Under the pieces are notes generated by a model. It searched no databases. It saw nothing but the letters and a program-made list of their open reading frames with translations, and was not told where the DNA came from. DNA of 64,000 nt from Thalassospira alkalitolerans (lineage in GTDB: Bacteria; Pseudomonadota; Alphaproteobacteria; Rhodospirillales; Thalassospiraceae). Position 1 is the first letter of the stretch. Each line of letters opens with the position of its first letter. The stretch covers positions 248,001 to 312,000 of the forward strand of contig NZ_JFKB01000001.1 in NCBI RefSeq assembly GCF_002115745.1, in the 5' to 3' direction. Shown here one piece after another: positions 26,529-36,266 of the stretch. Made by a program: the position numbers and the translations under genes.

Positions 26529-28796
26529 TTAGCCGTGTTCAGCCTCATGCGCCGCAAGAGCCGCCAGATTGACAAGGTCATTGACCGTGCTGCCCATCTG
26601 GGTGATTTGCGCCGGTTTTTCAAGCCCGATCATTACCGGACCAACAACCGTGCCCCCCCCCAACTTATCCAGTAACTTGGATGCGGTGGTCGCCGCGTGA
26701 AGGGCCGGCATCACCAAAACATTGGCCGGGCCGGAAAGACGGCAGAACGGATACAGTTTCAGTAATTCGGTATCAAGCGCGACATCGACCGCGATATCAC
26801 CATCAAACTCGAAATCAACATCACTACGTTCAAGAATGCCAACCGCTTCGCGGATACGGTCTGTATCCTCGTTCCAGGGGTTGCCAAACGTCGAATGCGA
26901 AACCATCGCCACACGGGGCTCATGGCCAAGCTGACGGGCCTTCTCGGCCGCCTGGATGGCGATCTCGGCCAATTGTTCGGCATCGGGCATGTTATGAACA
27001 CGGGTATCGGCGATAAACACCGTCCGGCCCTTGGCAATCGCAATCGACAGCCCCATCGGGATTTGCCCCGGCTTGGCATCAATCACCAAACTGATATCCG
27101 TAAAGCTGCGATGGAAGTTCCGCGTCAGGCCGGTAATCAATCCATCCGCATCGCCTTTGGCCACCATAACGGCGGCAAAGACGTTACGTTTCTGATTAAC
27201 CATGCGCTGGCAATCGCGCCACAGGAAACCTTTGCGCTGCAGGCGAGCATACAGGAACTCGGCATAATCCTTGTTCTTATCTGACAGGGCAGCGTTGCTG
27301 ATCTCGACCCCGTCAAGGTTTTCAATCCCCAATGCTTTGGCCGATTCCGCGATCCGGTCTTCCCGACCGATCAGGATCGGCGTGCCATAGCCCGAATTGC
27401 GATAGGCCACTGCCGCACGAATAACGGTTTCCTCTTCGCCCTCGGCAAAGGCAATGCGTTTCGGATGGGCGCGGACATAATCGGAAATCAATTGCAAATG
27501 GGCCGCCGTCGGATCAAGGCGACTGCGCAACTTGTTTTCATATTCCGCCATATCAATGATCGGACGGCGCGCAACCCCACTATCCATTGCCGCCTGGGCA
27601 ACGGCCTTGGGGATGGCAATAATCAGGCGCGGATCAAACGGAGCCGGAATGATATATTCCGGACCATATTGCAAGCGGCGCCCGGAATAGGCGGCTGCGA
27701 CCTCGTCAGGGACATCTTCACGGGCCAGTGAAGCCACCGCATGGGCAGCCGCAATTTTCATATCTTCGTTAATCGTCGATGCCTGAACGTCAAGCGCCCC
27801 ACGGAAGATATAGGGGAAGCCCAGAACATTATTGATCTGATTGGGATAATCCGAACGTCCCGTCGCACAGATCGCATCATTGCGGATCGCGGCCACTTCT
27901 TCCGGGCTGATTTCCGGGTCCGGGTTGGCCATGGCAAAGATGATCGGCTTTTTGGCCATGTTTTTGACCATCGCCGCTGTCACCGCCCCTTTGGCCGACA
28001 GACCAAAGAACGCATCCGCACCATTCATGGCATCATCAAGCGTCCGGGCGTCAGTTTCAGCAGCATGGGCTGATTTCCACTGGTTCATGCCGTCTTCACG
28101 GCCTTTGTAAATCACACCGCGCGTGTCACACATGATGACATTATCGGGTGACACACCCATGCTTTTAACCAGCTCACAGCACGCAATCGCCGCCGCCCCG
28201 GCCCCATTGATCACAAGCTTGATCTCTGAAAGCTTGCGCCCGGTCAGATCACAGGCATTGATCAGGCCCGATGCGGCAATAATCGCCGTACCGTGCTGAT
28301 CATCGTGAAAAACCGGAATATCCATAATTTCGCGCAGACGTTGCTCGATGATGAAACATTCCGGTGCCTTGATGTCTTCAAGGTTAATCCCGCCAAAGGA
28401 CGCGCCAAGAAAGCGCACGCAATTGACAAACTCGTCGACATCCTCAGTCGATACTTCCAGATCAAACCCGTCAACATCGGCAAAGCGTTTGAACAAAACA
28501 GCCTTACCCTCCATCACCGGCTTGGAGGCCAGCGCACCAAGATTGCCAAGACCCAAAACGGCTGTACCGTTGGAAATTACAGCAACGATATTGCCCTTTG
28601 ACGTATAGTCATAGGCCGCAGCCGGGTTCTTGGCGATCTCAAGGCATGGCACCGCCACACCGGGGGAATAGGCAAGGGAAAGGTCGCGCTGGGTGGTCAG
28701 CGGCTTGGATGGGGTGATTTCGATTTTTCCGGGGCGGCCACTTGAATGAAATAACAGCGCTTCACGGTCACGAACTTTGATTTCTTTATCTGACAT
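26529..28796 (-). CDS. maeB: NADP-type malic enzyme with C-terminal phosphotransacetylase-like domain
   Basis: Decarboxylates malate to pyruvate, supplying NADPH or gluconeogenic carbon. The 755-residue protein has the malic enzyme part (about 1-430; SLAYSPGVAVPCLEIAKNPAAAYDYTSKGN, FHDDQHGTAI, NGAGAAAIACCELVK) fused to a phosphate acetyl/butyryl transferase-like domain (about 430-755; HATTASKLL and GPVMIGLEKPAQI). The fused domain is regulatory in characterised homologues, responding to acetyl-CoA. Transcription ends at the hairpin at 26471. The upstream 380 bases hold a palindromic repeat. Confidence 0.95.
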   Translation of the reverse strand: MSDKEIKVRDREALLFHSSGRPGKIEITPSKPLTTQRDLSLAYSPGVAVPCLEIAKNPAAAYDYTSKGNIVAVISNGTAVLGLGNLGALASKPVMEGKAVLFKRFADVDGFDLEVSTEDVDEFVNCVRFLGASFGGINLEDIKAPECFIIEQRLREIMDIPVFHDDQHGTAIIAASGLINACDLTGRKLSEIKLVINGAGAAAIACCELVKSMGVSPDNVIMCDTRGVIYKGREDGMNQWKSAHAAETDARTLDDAMNGADAFFGLSAKGAVTAAMVKNMAKKPIIFAMANPDPEISPEEVAAIRNDAICATGRSDYPNQINNVLGFPYIFRGALDVQASTINEDMKIAAAHAVASLAREDVPDEVAAAYSGRRLQYGPEYIIPAPFDPRLIIAIPKAVAQAAMDSGVARRPIIDMAEYENKLRSRLDPTAAHLQLISDYVRAHPKRIAFAEGEEETVIRAAVAYRNSGYGTPILIGREDRIAESAKALGIENLDGVEISNAALSDKNKDYAEFLYARLQRKGFLWRDCQRMVNQKRNVFAAVMVAKGDADGLITGLTRNFHRSFTDISLVIDAKPGQIPMGLSIAIAKGRTVFIADTRVHNMPDAEQLAEIAIQAAEKARQLGHEPRVAMVSHSTFGNPWNEDTDRIREAVGILERSDVDFEFDGDIAVDVALDTELLKLYPFCRLSGPANVLVMPALHAATTASKLLDKLGGGTVVGPVMIGLEKPAQITQMGSTVNDLVNLAALAAHEAEHG

Positions 28797-28846
28797 GTAT
28801 TTTCACTGACGCTTGCGTGGTGGATTGAAAAGCGATGAGTAAGTCC

Positions 28847-28909
28847 AGGGTCCAAATTTATTTACAAATCCGGGCAACCGGCACAGTCATGTAAATAAGT
28901 TTGGACCCT
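28847..28909. repeat. 63-bp REPIN/MITE-like inverted-repeat element
   Basis: Two 20-base arms, starting AGGGTCCAAA (28847-28866) and ending TTTGGACCCT (28890-28909), are reverse complements with one mismatch. The 23-base interior contains CCGG-GCAA-CCGG, itself a small hairpin. The compact palindrome in an intergenic gap, without a T-run, resembles an interspersed repeat rather than a terminator. Copy number cannot be judged from this window. Confidence 0.5.
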
Positions 28910-29118
28910 AATCCTGAACCCGACAATCGCAGTGTGGGACCGCCTTTGCCGGGTCACCCAATAAATCAGGCTTCGCGCCCGGGGTCAAAGCCGACGTTAA
29001 CGGCAACCGCAAAATTACGTAACGTTTTCCGTATGTTGCGACGCAGCATTCAACCGCGGCATTGCAAAAAAATCTGCTGATGACAAAAATGGCCCACCTG
29101 AAATGCCGCACCAAAAAG

Positions 29119-29154
29119 AAATTACCCTGCAAACATTTGCTTGCAGGGTAATTT
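29119..29154 (-). terminator. Terminator of the gene at 29181-29678
   Basis: A perfect 14-bp stem, AAATTACCCTGCAA with TTGCAGGGTAATTT, and an 8-base loop. On the minus strand it is followed by CTTTTT. Confidence 0.8.
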
Positions 29155-29180
29155 AAAACAAACCGGTTTCAGGCCCGATA

Positions 29181-29678
29181 TCAGCCCTGATGCAGGTGGA
29201 TATTTTCCGCACCGTGTTTTTTCAGGATCGCGGTTGCCTTGGCTTCCGCCCCATCCGTTTCCGGATCAATCCGCACCCACAGAATAACAGACCCGGCATC
29301 CACCGCACGGGCGAAATCTTCGGTATGCGGGGTCGATGTGACTTCTTCGATGAATTCACGCAGTGCCACGGCACCAACCCCTGCACCAACGGCCAATGCC
29401 ACGGGGGCGGTTGCCGCACCGCCAAACAGGGCAATGGCGCCTGATGCTACAATCGGCACCTCGTATTTTGCTTCGCCAACCAATGCGGTCAGAACATCGG
29501 ACCAAGACCGTCCGTCTGATCCAGCAACATCAATCGATTCGTGCGAACTTAAAACCGACAGATCCGTGCGCGAAAATCCGCTGTCGCGCAATTCGCGAAT
29601 TGCGGCATCAAAGCCGTCCTTGGTATTGAACAATCCAACCAGTTCCGGTGCCTGACGGGTCGCTTGGTCTGCTGCCAT
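29181..29678 (-). CDS. Small glycine-zipper-type membrane-associated protein, probable stress protein
   Basis: A 165-residue protein from the ATG at 29678, chosen for its strong AAGGAGAT ribosome-binding site; a longer frame starts 36 bases earlier. The N-terminal part (LVGLFNTKDGFDAAIRELRDSGF) resembles the general-stress GsmA/YflT- or DUF1269-like fold. The middle has a small-residue hydrophobic stretch (GAIALFGGAATAPVALAVGAGVGAVAL), and the C-terminus repeats an alpha/beta unit (SVILWVRIDPETDGAEAKATAIL). I do not recognise a precise function. It is monocistronic with its own terminator. Confidence 0.7.
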   Translation of the reverse strand: MAADQATRQAPELVGLFNTKDGFDAAIRELRDSGFSRTDLSVLSSHESIDVAGSDGRSWSDVLTALVGEAKYEVPIVASGAIALFGGAATAPVALAVGAGVGAVALREFIEEVTSTPHTEDFARAVDAGSVILWVRIDPETDGAEAKATAILKKHGAENIHLHQG

Positions 29679-29862
29679 CTTCTTATCTCCTTGGTCACTG
29701 GTTTTTCGTCGCAATCCGGGCCATCATAGGCCCTTGACCGAACGCATTATACTTTAACATATTCTATGGAAATTCAGGCGTTGCAATGGCATAGGTCAAA
29801 AACTATTGCTTGGCCGTCTGATCTCCTCGTCAATGTCTTCAGGGTTTGATATCACACTCGTC

Positions 29863-32586
29863 ATGAACAAAATCGCCGATCCATCCAATACCAAATCCAC
29901 CGCACTTTCGTTTGATACCGAAGGTGCGACTCCGATGATGATGCAGTTCCTTGAAATTAAGGAACAGTATCAGGACTGCCTGCTATTTTATCGGATGGGC
30001 GATTTCTATGAATTGTTTTTTGACGATGCCGTCAAGGCCGCCGAAGCCCTTGATATCGCGCTGACAAAACGGGGCAAGCATCAGGGCACCGAAATTCCCA
30101 TGGCCGGTGTTCCGGTTCATAGCCACGAAAACTATCTTCAGCGTCTGATCCGCAAGGGTTTCCGTGTTGCCGTCTGTGAACAGATGGAAGACCCGGCCGA
30201 AGCCAAAAAACGCGGTGCCAAATCCGTGGTTAAACGCGGTGTCGTCCGCCTGATCACGCCCGGCACCCTGACCGAAGACAGCCTGCTGGATGCCCGGCGC
30301 CATAACTATCTGGCCGCCGTATCGGAAATACGTGGCAAGGTCGGGCTGGCCTGGCTTGATATGTCGACCGGTGATTTTTATGTCCAGCCAAGTGACATGG
30401 GCGGATTATCCGCCGCCCTTGCCCGGCTTGACCCGGGCGAACTTCTGATATCGGACAAGCTTCTGAACCGTTCAGACATGTTTGATATCTATACTGATTA
30501 TAAAGACGTCATCACGCCGCAGCCCGCATCGCGTTTTGATGCCGATAACGCCCAGCTTCGCCTGAAAAAGCTTTACGAAGTTGCTGCCCTTGATGCATTT
30601 GGCGGCTTTGAAATTGCCGAATTATCCGCCGCCGGGGCGCTGATCGATTATGTCGATCTGACCCAAAAGGGCCAGATGCCGCGCCTTTCCCCACCACAAC
30701 GGCTGGCACAGGGCGCCGCGATGGAAATCGATGCGGCCACCCGTCGCAGTCTGGAACTGACCCAGACCCAATCGGGCGAACGCAAGGGATCGTTGCTATC
30801 CGTGATCGACCGTACCCGTACCGGGGCCGGGGCGCGCCAATTGGCGGCACGTTTATCGGCCCCGCTCACCAATGCTGGTGACATCAATAAACGTCTTGAT
30901 CTGGTCAGTTATTTCCATGATCGCGATGGCTTGCGGTCCGATCTGCGCGCGGCATTGTCGGAATGCCCCGATATTGAACGCGCCCTTTCGCGCCTGTCGA
31001 TTGGGCGCGGCGGCCCGCGTGATTTGGCGGCGATGCGCGATGGTCTGGCTTGTGCCTTTGCGATTGGCAACCTATTGCACAAACCCGATGGCGGCAATGA
31101 CGGCCTGACGACCCAACCACCCGCCTTGGCCGACCATCTGACCGCTATGGGCCATCACGGCGATCTGGTTGATCTTTTGCGCCGCGCCCTTGGTGAAAGC
31201 CTGCCATTGATGGCGCGTGATGGCGGGTTCATCGCCGGGGGGTATCACCCGGCACTTGATGAACTGCGTATGCTGTCAAGCGAAAGCAAAAAGCTGATTG
31301 CCAATCTGCAAGCCCGCTATATCGAACAAACGGCGATTTCTAGTCTTAAGGTCAAACATAACAACGTACTTGGCTATTTCATCGAAGTTCCAGCCAAACA
31401 AGCTGACAAGATGATGGATGTCGATGAGTTTATTCATCGTCAAACCATGGCCAATGCGGTGCGTTTCACCACGGTCGAATTGTCCGAACTTGAAAGCAAG
31501 GTCTCCAAGGCCGGGGATCAGGCACTGGCGCTTGAACTTGAACTGTTCGACACCTTGGTCACAGGCGTGCTTGAACATGCCGATCCGATTGCGCGCTGCG
31601 CACAGGCGCTTGCCGGGCTGGATGTTTCCGCCGCCCTGGCCGAATTGGCCCGTGATCAGGGATGTGTCCGCCCCAATATCGATGAAAGCCTGGCGTTTGA
31701 TATCCGCGCCGGGCGTCATCCGGTGGTCGAAGCCGCCCTTCGCGAAAATGCCAGTTCGCCCTTTGTCGCCAATGATTGCCGTCTCGAAGACGAACAAAGC
31801 CTGTGGCTGATAACCGGCCCGAACATGGCCGGTAAATCGACCTTCCTGCGCCAGAATGCCCTGATTGCGGTTCTGGCCCAGATCGGCGCGTTTGTTCCGG
31901 CGCAATCGGCCCATATCGGCGTGATTGACCGACTATTTTCGCGTGTCGGTGCGGCCGATGATCTGGCGCGTGGTCGATCGACCTTTATGGTCGAAATGGT
32001 TGAAACCGCCGCCATCCTTAATCAGGCCTCCAACCGGTCACTGGTGATTTTGGATGAAATCGGGCGTGGCACGGCGACCTTTGATGGTCTGTCAATTGCC
32101 TGGGCGGTGGTTGAAAACCTGCATGAAATCAACAAATGCCGGGGCCTTTTCGCCACCCACTATCACGAACTGACCGCCCTTGCCGCCAAACTGGCCCATC
32201 TGTCGTGTCACACAATGCTGATCAAGGAATGGCAGGGCGAGGTTGTCTTTTTGCACGAAGTTGGTGCGGGCAGTGCGGATCGGTCCTATGGCATTCATGT
32301 TGCCCAATTGGCGGGCCTGCCCAAACCGGTGATCAAGCGCGCCGAACAGGTGCTTAAAACCCTTGAAAAGGGCCAACAGGGTGGTGCGGTTTCCAAACTG
32401 GCCGATGATTTACCACTTTTTGCCGCCGCGATTGAACAGGTCAAACAAGAAGAAAAATCCAAAACCCCGGCCTTGTCGCCAGAACAACAGGCTTTGCTTG
32501 ATGCGGTAACGGAAATCGATCCCGATAATCTGACCCCGCGCGAAGCCCTTGATACGCTGTATCGTTTGCGTGCGATGCGCGACTGA
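29863..32586 (+). CDS. mutS: DNA mismatch repair protein MutS
   Basis: Recognises mismatches and starts methyl- or nick-directed repair. The mismatch-binding N-terminal domain has the Phe-x-Glu motif in [14 protein letters not shown]; the ATPase has Walker [10 protein letters not shown] (about residue 652), the Walker [12 protein letters not shown] and the [10 protein letters not shown] switch. The protein is about 907 residues from the ATG at 29863; the frame extends 19 codons further to a TTG. A terminator follows at 32647. The order mutS-glnD-murJ-trpS is typical for this group. Confidence 0.96.
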   Translation: MNKIADPSNTKSTALSFDTEGATPMMMQFLEIKEQYQDCLLFYRMGDFYELFFDDAVKAAEALDIALTKRGKHQGTEIPMAGVPVHSHENYLQRLIRKGFRVAVCEQMEDPAEAKKRGAKSVVKRGVVRLITPGTLTEDSLLDARRHNYLAAVSEIRGKVGLAWLDMSTGDFYVQPSDMGGLSAALARLDPGELLISDKLLNRSDMFDIYTDYKDVITPQPASRFDADNAQLRLKKLYEVAALDAFGGFEIAELSAAGALIDYVDLTQKGQMPRLSPPQRLAQGAAMEIDAATRRSLELTQTQSGERKGSLLSVIDRTRTGAGARQLAARLSAPLTNAGDINKRLDLVSYFHDRDGLRSDLRAALSECPDIERALSRLSIGRGGPRDLAAMRDGLACAFAIGNLLHKPDGGNDGLTTQPPALADHLTAMGHHGDLVDLLRRALGESLPLMARDGGFIAGGYHPALDELRMLSSESKKLIANLQARYIEQTAISSLKVKHNNVLGYFIEVPAKQADKMMDVDEFIHRQTMANAVRFTTVELSELESKVSKAGDQALALELELFDTLVTGVLEHADPIARCAQALAGLDVSAALAELARDQGCVRPNIDESLAFDIRAGRHPVVEAALRENASSPFVANDCRLEDEQSLWLITGPNMAGKSTFLRQNALIAVLAQIGAFVPAQSAHIGVIDRLFSRVGAADDLARGRSTFMVEMVETAAILNQASNRSLVILDEIGRGTATFDGLSIAWAVVENLHEINKCRGLFATHYHELTALAAKLAHLSCHTMLIKEWQGEVVFLHEVGAGSADRSYGIHVAQLAGLPKPVIKRAEQVLKTLEKGQQGGAVSKLADDLPLFAAAIEQVKQEEKSKTPALSPEQQALLDAVTEIDPDNLTPREALDTLYRLRAMRD

Positions 32587-32646
32587 TCGGACGACACAGA
32601 AATAGTCGCGTGATAAATCCCGATAAATATCGGCCAACGCATTAAA

Positions 32647-32692
32647 AACAGGCACTTTGCCCTTATATCAGGCAGGTGCCTGTTTGTTTTTT
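32647..32692 (+). terminator. Rho-independent terminator after mutS
   Basis: AACAGGCAC (32647-32655) pairs with GTGCCTGTT (32676-32684), with TGCC/GGCA extending the stem inside, and TGTTTTTT follows. Confidence 0.8.
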
Positions 32693-32829
32693 GATGCTAC
32701 ACTGATGATGTCCGGCCAAACTTCTGGCGACAACTGGCACCATCAGGACGGCACGCCATATGCATTGGGGAAACCCGCAAAGGCAACCATGCCAAACCAA
32801 GACCTAATCCAGGGAAAACGCTTCAAGCC

Positions 32830-35580
32830 ATGTACAAAGTCAAAAAACAGCGCGAGATCATCGACCGCCGCAAAATCTTTGGCGAGCTTGAAACCATTGC
32901 TGCCAACTCGGATCTGAAATCCTTCAAACAGCGCGCCGAGATTTTAAAACGTCTCAAGGCTGTGCTTGAAGATGGCCGCAATGTCATCCGCGCCCGGTTC
33001 GAAGAAAGCAATTCCGGCCAGGATGCCGTTTTTTCCAACAGCTTCCTGATCGATCAGATCATTCGCCTGATCCATGATTTTGCGCTGAAATTTGTCTATC
33101 CGCTGCATAATCCAACCAACGAACAACGCATGGCCGTTGTTGCAGTCGGCGGTTACGGGCGCGGTGATATGGCCCCGCATTCCGATGTCGATATTCTGTT
33201 CCTGTTTCCCTACAAACAAACAGCACACGGCGAACAGATTGTCGAATACATCCTTTATATGCTGTGGGATTTGGGGCTTAAGGTTGGTCATGCAACGCGA
33301 TCCATTGATGATTGCCTGCGCATGGGCAAACAGGACATCACAATCCGCACCAACCTGCTTGAAAGCCGCTTTGTCTGGGCCGACGAAGAAGTCTATAAAA
33401 CCTTTCGCACGCGGTTCATGGATGAACTGGTCAAAGGCACCGGCCTTGAATTCATCGAAGGTAAATTAAGCGAACGCGATGATCGCCATATCCGCATGGG
33501 CGATTCGCGCTATGTCGTCGAACCCAATGTCAAAGACGGCAAAGGCGGCCTTCGTGATCTTCATACCCTGTTCTGGATCGGCAAATACCTTTATCGCGTC
33601 AACAATCCGCTGGAACTGGTCGAGCAAAAAGTCCTGACCCGCAAAGAAGCCCAAGGATTCCTTAAGGCACAGAACTTCCTGTGGTCGGTGCGCTGCTGGT
33701 TACATTATCTGTCGGATCGCGAAGAAGACCGCCTGACATTTGATATGCAGCGCGATATCGCCGAACACCTTGGTTATACCGATCATGCCGGGGCATCGGG
33801 CGTCGAACGGTTCATGAAACACTATTATCTGATGGTCAAACATGTCGGCAATTTAACCCGGATTTTCTGTGCCGCCCTTGAAGAACGCCATCAACGCAAA
33901 CCTCTGATCCGTTTCCCGGCCCGCTTTTTTGGCACCAAGGAAATTGACGGTTTTCAGTTGCGCAATGATCGCCTGACGGTCGAAAGCCTCGACGTTCTGA
34001 AAAATGATCCGATCCAGATCCTGCGCCTGTTTCTGGTCGCCCATCAAAACGGGGTTGGTATTCATCCCGAAACGCTGCGCTGGGTCACCCAAAGCTTAAA
34101 AATGGTTGACCATAAGCTGCAAAAAGATCCGGCGGCGAACGAGGTTTTCCTCGAAATCCTGACCCATCGCGACAGACCCGATATCGTGCTGCGCAAAATG
34201 AACGAAGCCGGTCTTTTGGGCCGCTTCATCCCGGATTTCGGCCGTGTCGTCGCCCAGATGCAATACGACATGTACCACACCTATACCGTGGATGAGCATA
34301 CCATCCGCGCGATTGGTGTCCTCAACCAGATCGAACGCGGCGAACTGGCCGAAGAAGCCCCCGTCGCCACCCGCATCATGGGAAAGGTGATTTCACGTCG
34401 TGTGCTTTATGTCGCGGCATTGCTGCATGATATCGCCAAGGGCCGGGGGGGCGATCATTCCGAACTGGGCGCCGAAGTTGCCGAAAAACTTTGCCCGCGT
34501 CTGGGACTGTCGCCTGCCGATACCGAAACCGTTGCTTGGCTGGTCAAAGCCCATCTGTGGATGAGCCTGACAGCTTTCAAACGCGATTTGAACGACCCAA
34601 CCACGATCAAGGCCTTTGCCGATCTGGTCCAGTCACAGGAACGTCTGCGCCTGTTGCTGTGTTTAACGGTTGCCGATATCCGCGCGGTAGGTCCGAATGT
34701 CTGGAACGGCTGGAAAGCAACGCTTCTACGCGAATTGTTCTATGCCACCAAGGATCGTCTGTCGGGTGGTTTGAATGCCGACAACCACGATTCGCGTGTG
34801 GCCCGCGCCCAGCAAGACCTGCGCGAAGCCCTTGCCAATTGCGATGCCGACTGGCCCGAACAGGATATCGAAGATTTCATTGATCGCGGTTATCCGTCCT
34901 ATTGGCTAAGTTTCGATACCGAAACCCATGTCCGGCACGCCCATCTAACCCGCGATGCCAAGGCAAACGGAGCAGATATCACGGTCGACACCCGCATTGA
35001 AACCGATATCGATGCGACCGAAATCATCGTTCACACCACCGACCATCCCGGCCTGTTTTCCCAAATTGCCGGGGCGATGGCGCTATGCGGGGCCAATATT
35101 GTCGATGCCAAAATCCTGACCTTGGCCGATGGCATGGCGCTTGATACCTTCTTTATTCAGGACGCCAATGACGAGGCCTTTAACGATAAGTCCAAACTGG
35201 AAAAACTGCGCGAAACCTTGGAACAGGTCATTTCCGGTCGCATCCGCCCCAGTCAGGAACTCGAACGCCGCCAGATCAAGGACAACAAACACCGCACCGC
35301 TGTTTTTAAGGTCGAACCAAACGTCATCATCGACAACAAGGCAAGCCGCACCCATACGGTAATTGAAATCACCGCACGTGACCGCCAGGGCCTGCTTTAC
35401 GATGTCACCCGGACATTGCGCGACCTGTCATTGCAAATTGCTTCGGCGCGGATTTCCACCTTTGGCGAACGCGCGGTTGACGTCTTTTATGTCAAGGATG
35501 TCTTCGGTCTGAAGATCGACAGCCGCACCAAGTTCCTGCAGGTCAAGGAAACCCTGACCCAGGCCCTGCAAAACAGCTAG
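32830..35580 (+). CDS. glnD: PII uridylyltransferase / uridylyl-removing enzyme
   Basis: Senses glutamine and uridylylates or deuridylylates PII proteins, the top of the nitrogen-control cascade. The 916-residue protein has a nucleotidyltransferase site (VGGYGRGDMAPHSDVDILFL), a central HD domain (AALLHDIAKGRGGDHSELGA) and two C-terminal ACT domains (TTDHPGLFSQIAGAMALCG and ARDRQGLLYDVTRTLRDL). All active-site motifs look intact. It has its own gap after the mutS terminator. A small hairpin (35591-35610) lies just after the stop. Confidence 0.97.
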   Translation: MYKVKKQREIIDRRKIFGELETIAANSDLKSFKQRAEILKRLKAVLEDGRNVIRARFEESNSGQDAVFSNSFLIDQIIRLIHDFALKFVYPLHNPTNEQRMAVVAVGGYGRGDMAPHSDVDILFLFPYKQTAHGEQIVEYILYMLWDLGLKVGHATRSIDDCLRMGKQDITIRTNLLESRFVWADEEVYKTFRTRFMDELVKGTGLEFIEGKLSERDDRHIRMGDSRYVVEPNVKDGKGGLRDLHTLFWIGKYLYRVNNPLELVEQKVLTRKEAQGFLKAQNFLWSVRCWLHYLSDREEDRLTFDMQRDIAEHLGYTDHAGASGVERFMKHYYLMVKHVGNLTRIFCAALEERHQRKPLIRFPARFFGTKEIDGFQLRNDRLTVESLDVLKNDPIQILRLFLVAHQNGVGIHPETLRWVTQSLKMVDHKLQKDPAANEVFLEILTHRDRPDIVLRKMNEAGLLGRFIPDFGRVVAQMQYDMYHTYTVDEHTIRAIGVLNQIERGELAEEAPVATRIMGKVISRRVLYVAALLHDIAKGRGGDHSELGAEVAEKLCPRLGLSPADTETVAWLVKAHLWMSLTAFKRDLNDPTTIKAFADLVQSQERLRLLLCLTVADIRAVGPNVWNGWKATLLRELFYATKDRLSGGLNADNHDSRVARAQQDLREALANCDADWPEQDIEDFIDRGYPSYWLSFDTETHVRHAHLTRDAKANGADITVDTRIETDIDATEIIVHTTDHPGLFSQIAGAMALCGANIVDAKILTLADGMALDTFFIQDANDEAFNDKSKLEKLRETLEQVISGRIRPSQELERRQIKDNKHRTAVFKVEPNVIIDNKASRTHTVIEITARDRQGLLYDVTRTLRDLSLQIASARISTFGERAVDVFYVKDVFGLKIDSRTKFLQVKETLTQALQNS

Positions 35581-35590
35581 GGCTTATCGG

Positions 35591-35610
35591 CTTCACACGA
35601 TGTGTGAGCT
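35591..35610 (+). terminator. Weak hairpin after glnD
   Basis: CTTCACAC and GTGTGAG pair with one mismatch directly after the glnD stop, followed by CTTTGCC. The U-tract is short, so efficiency is uncertain. Confidence 0.35.
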
Positions 35611-35616
35611 TTGCCC

Positions 35617-35677
35617 CAAAACACAAAATCCCCGCCCCTGTTGATTGGCACAACTGCCAAATCGCCCCGGCGGGGAT
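35617..35677 (-). terminator. Minus-strand terminator-like hairpin downstream of the candidate RNA
   Basis: ATCCCCGCC (35628-35636) pairs perfectly with GGCGGGGAT (35669-35677), and an inner GATTGGC/GCCAAATC hairpin lies in the loop. On the minus strand the 3' arm is followed by TTTTGTGTTTT, so termination is in that direction. Confidence 0.6.
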
Positions 35678-35850
35678 CCGTGTTCATTGGCGCAAAGCAC
35701 CATGATCGAATTCTATGATTCTTAATCAGGGAAGTGTGAACGGACGAGGGCCGGGCTGATCCAGAACCTGATGTTACGACCTGTTGTCCCGTAACATCAC
35801 TTTCCTCGGAGTGCAGCAGGTTGAGGTGGATCGCCTTTTATTCCCTCGTC
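35617..35850 (-). ncRNA. Candidate structured non-coding RNA between glnD and murJ
   Basis: On the minus strand a TATTAT box (35856-35861) would start a transcript near 35850, exactly at a perfect 10-bp closing stem, GACGAGGG-type arm 35843-35852 with 35741-35750. Inside are stems 35827-35835/35754-35763 (TGGATCGCC-type, one bulge), 35817-35822/35765-35770, a 9-bp hairpin 35770-35778/35790-35798 and a 4-bp hairpin 35798-35801/35810-35813. The transcript would end at the minus-strand terminator 35617-35677. No open reading frame explains it. It does not show SRP, RNase P or tmRNA signatures; 6S-like RNA is possible but unproven. Confidence 0.5.
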
Positions 35851-36266
35851 CGATCATAATAGCAAAGGCTCGCGTCCCAACGAATCCTCAGCGAGTTGGA
35901 ATTTATAAGGATTGAAAGGCATTTTCTGTGATGACGGTCACAACCCCTTGTCTTTTTTTACAAAAATCCAAAGACTTTCACAAAAGTTCAATGGAAAAGC
36001 CCCCACCCGATCAACGATCCGATGCCCTTGCTCCTGATGATCGCGCAACGGGGCCAAACAGGAAGAACACCGTAAAGGCCCGGCGTTTCCCCCATTTCGG
36101 TAAGATATTTCCCCTTCAACACGCCGCCATTCCGCCGTCATTACCAGTTATTCACCTTCGGCTGGCAGATTTCATGAAATGATGGCAGCTATGATGCGGC
36201 CACCGCGCCGTTTATCTGCCTGATAAATATGTTCTTGTTCACAACCCTGTTCGGATTTGATCGCGA

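Larger units (their letters stand above)
28797..29180. other. Intergenic region upstream of maeB with a palindromic element and a terminator
   Basis: No gene is supported. It holds the 63-bp inverted-repeat element at 28847-28909 and the terminator at 29119-29154, both listed separately. The remainder shows nothing beyond ordinary sequence. Confidence 0.5.
35581..36266. other. 686-base glnD-murJ intergenic region
   Basis: Holds the glnD hairpin, the candidate structured RNA and its terminator. From about 35870 to 36266 I see no further structured element; an 84-codon frame there (35928-36182) has no recognisable protein features, and I do not call it. Confidence 0.5.

Noticed and set aside
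35741-35852. SRP 4.5S, RNase P or tmRNA identity for the structured RNA
   Set aside because: The SRP apical motif, the RNase P ACAGAR element and a tmRNA tag frame are absent; a GAGGAAAGT stretch on the minus strand resembles RNase P by chance only.
35928-36182. 84-codon open frame in the glnD-murJ gap
   Set aside because: No ribosome-binding site, no recognisable protein pattern; proline- and basic-rich composition looks like translated non-coding sequence.
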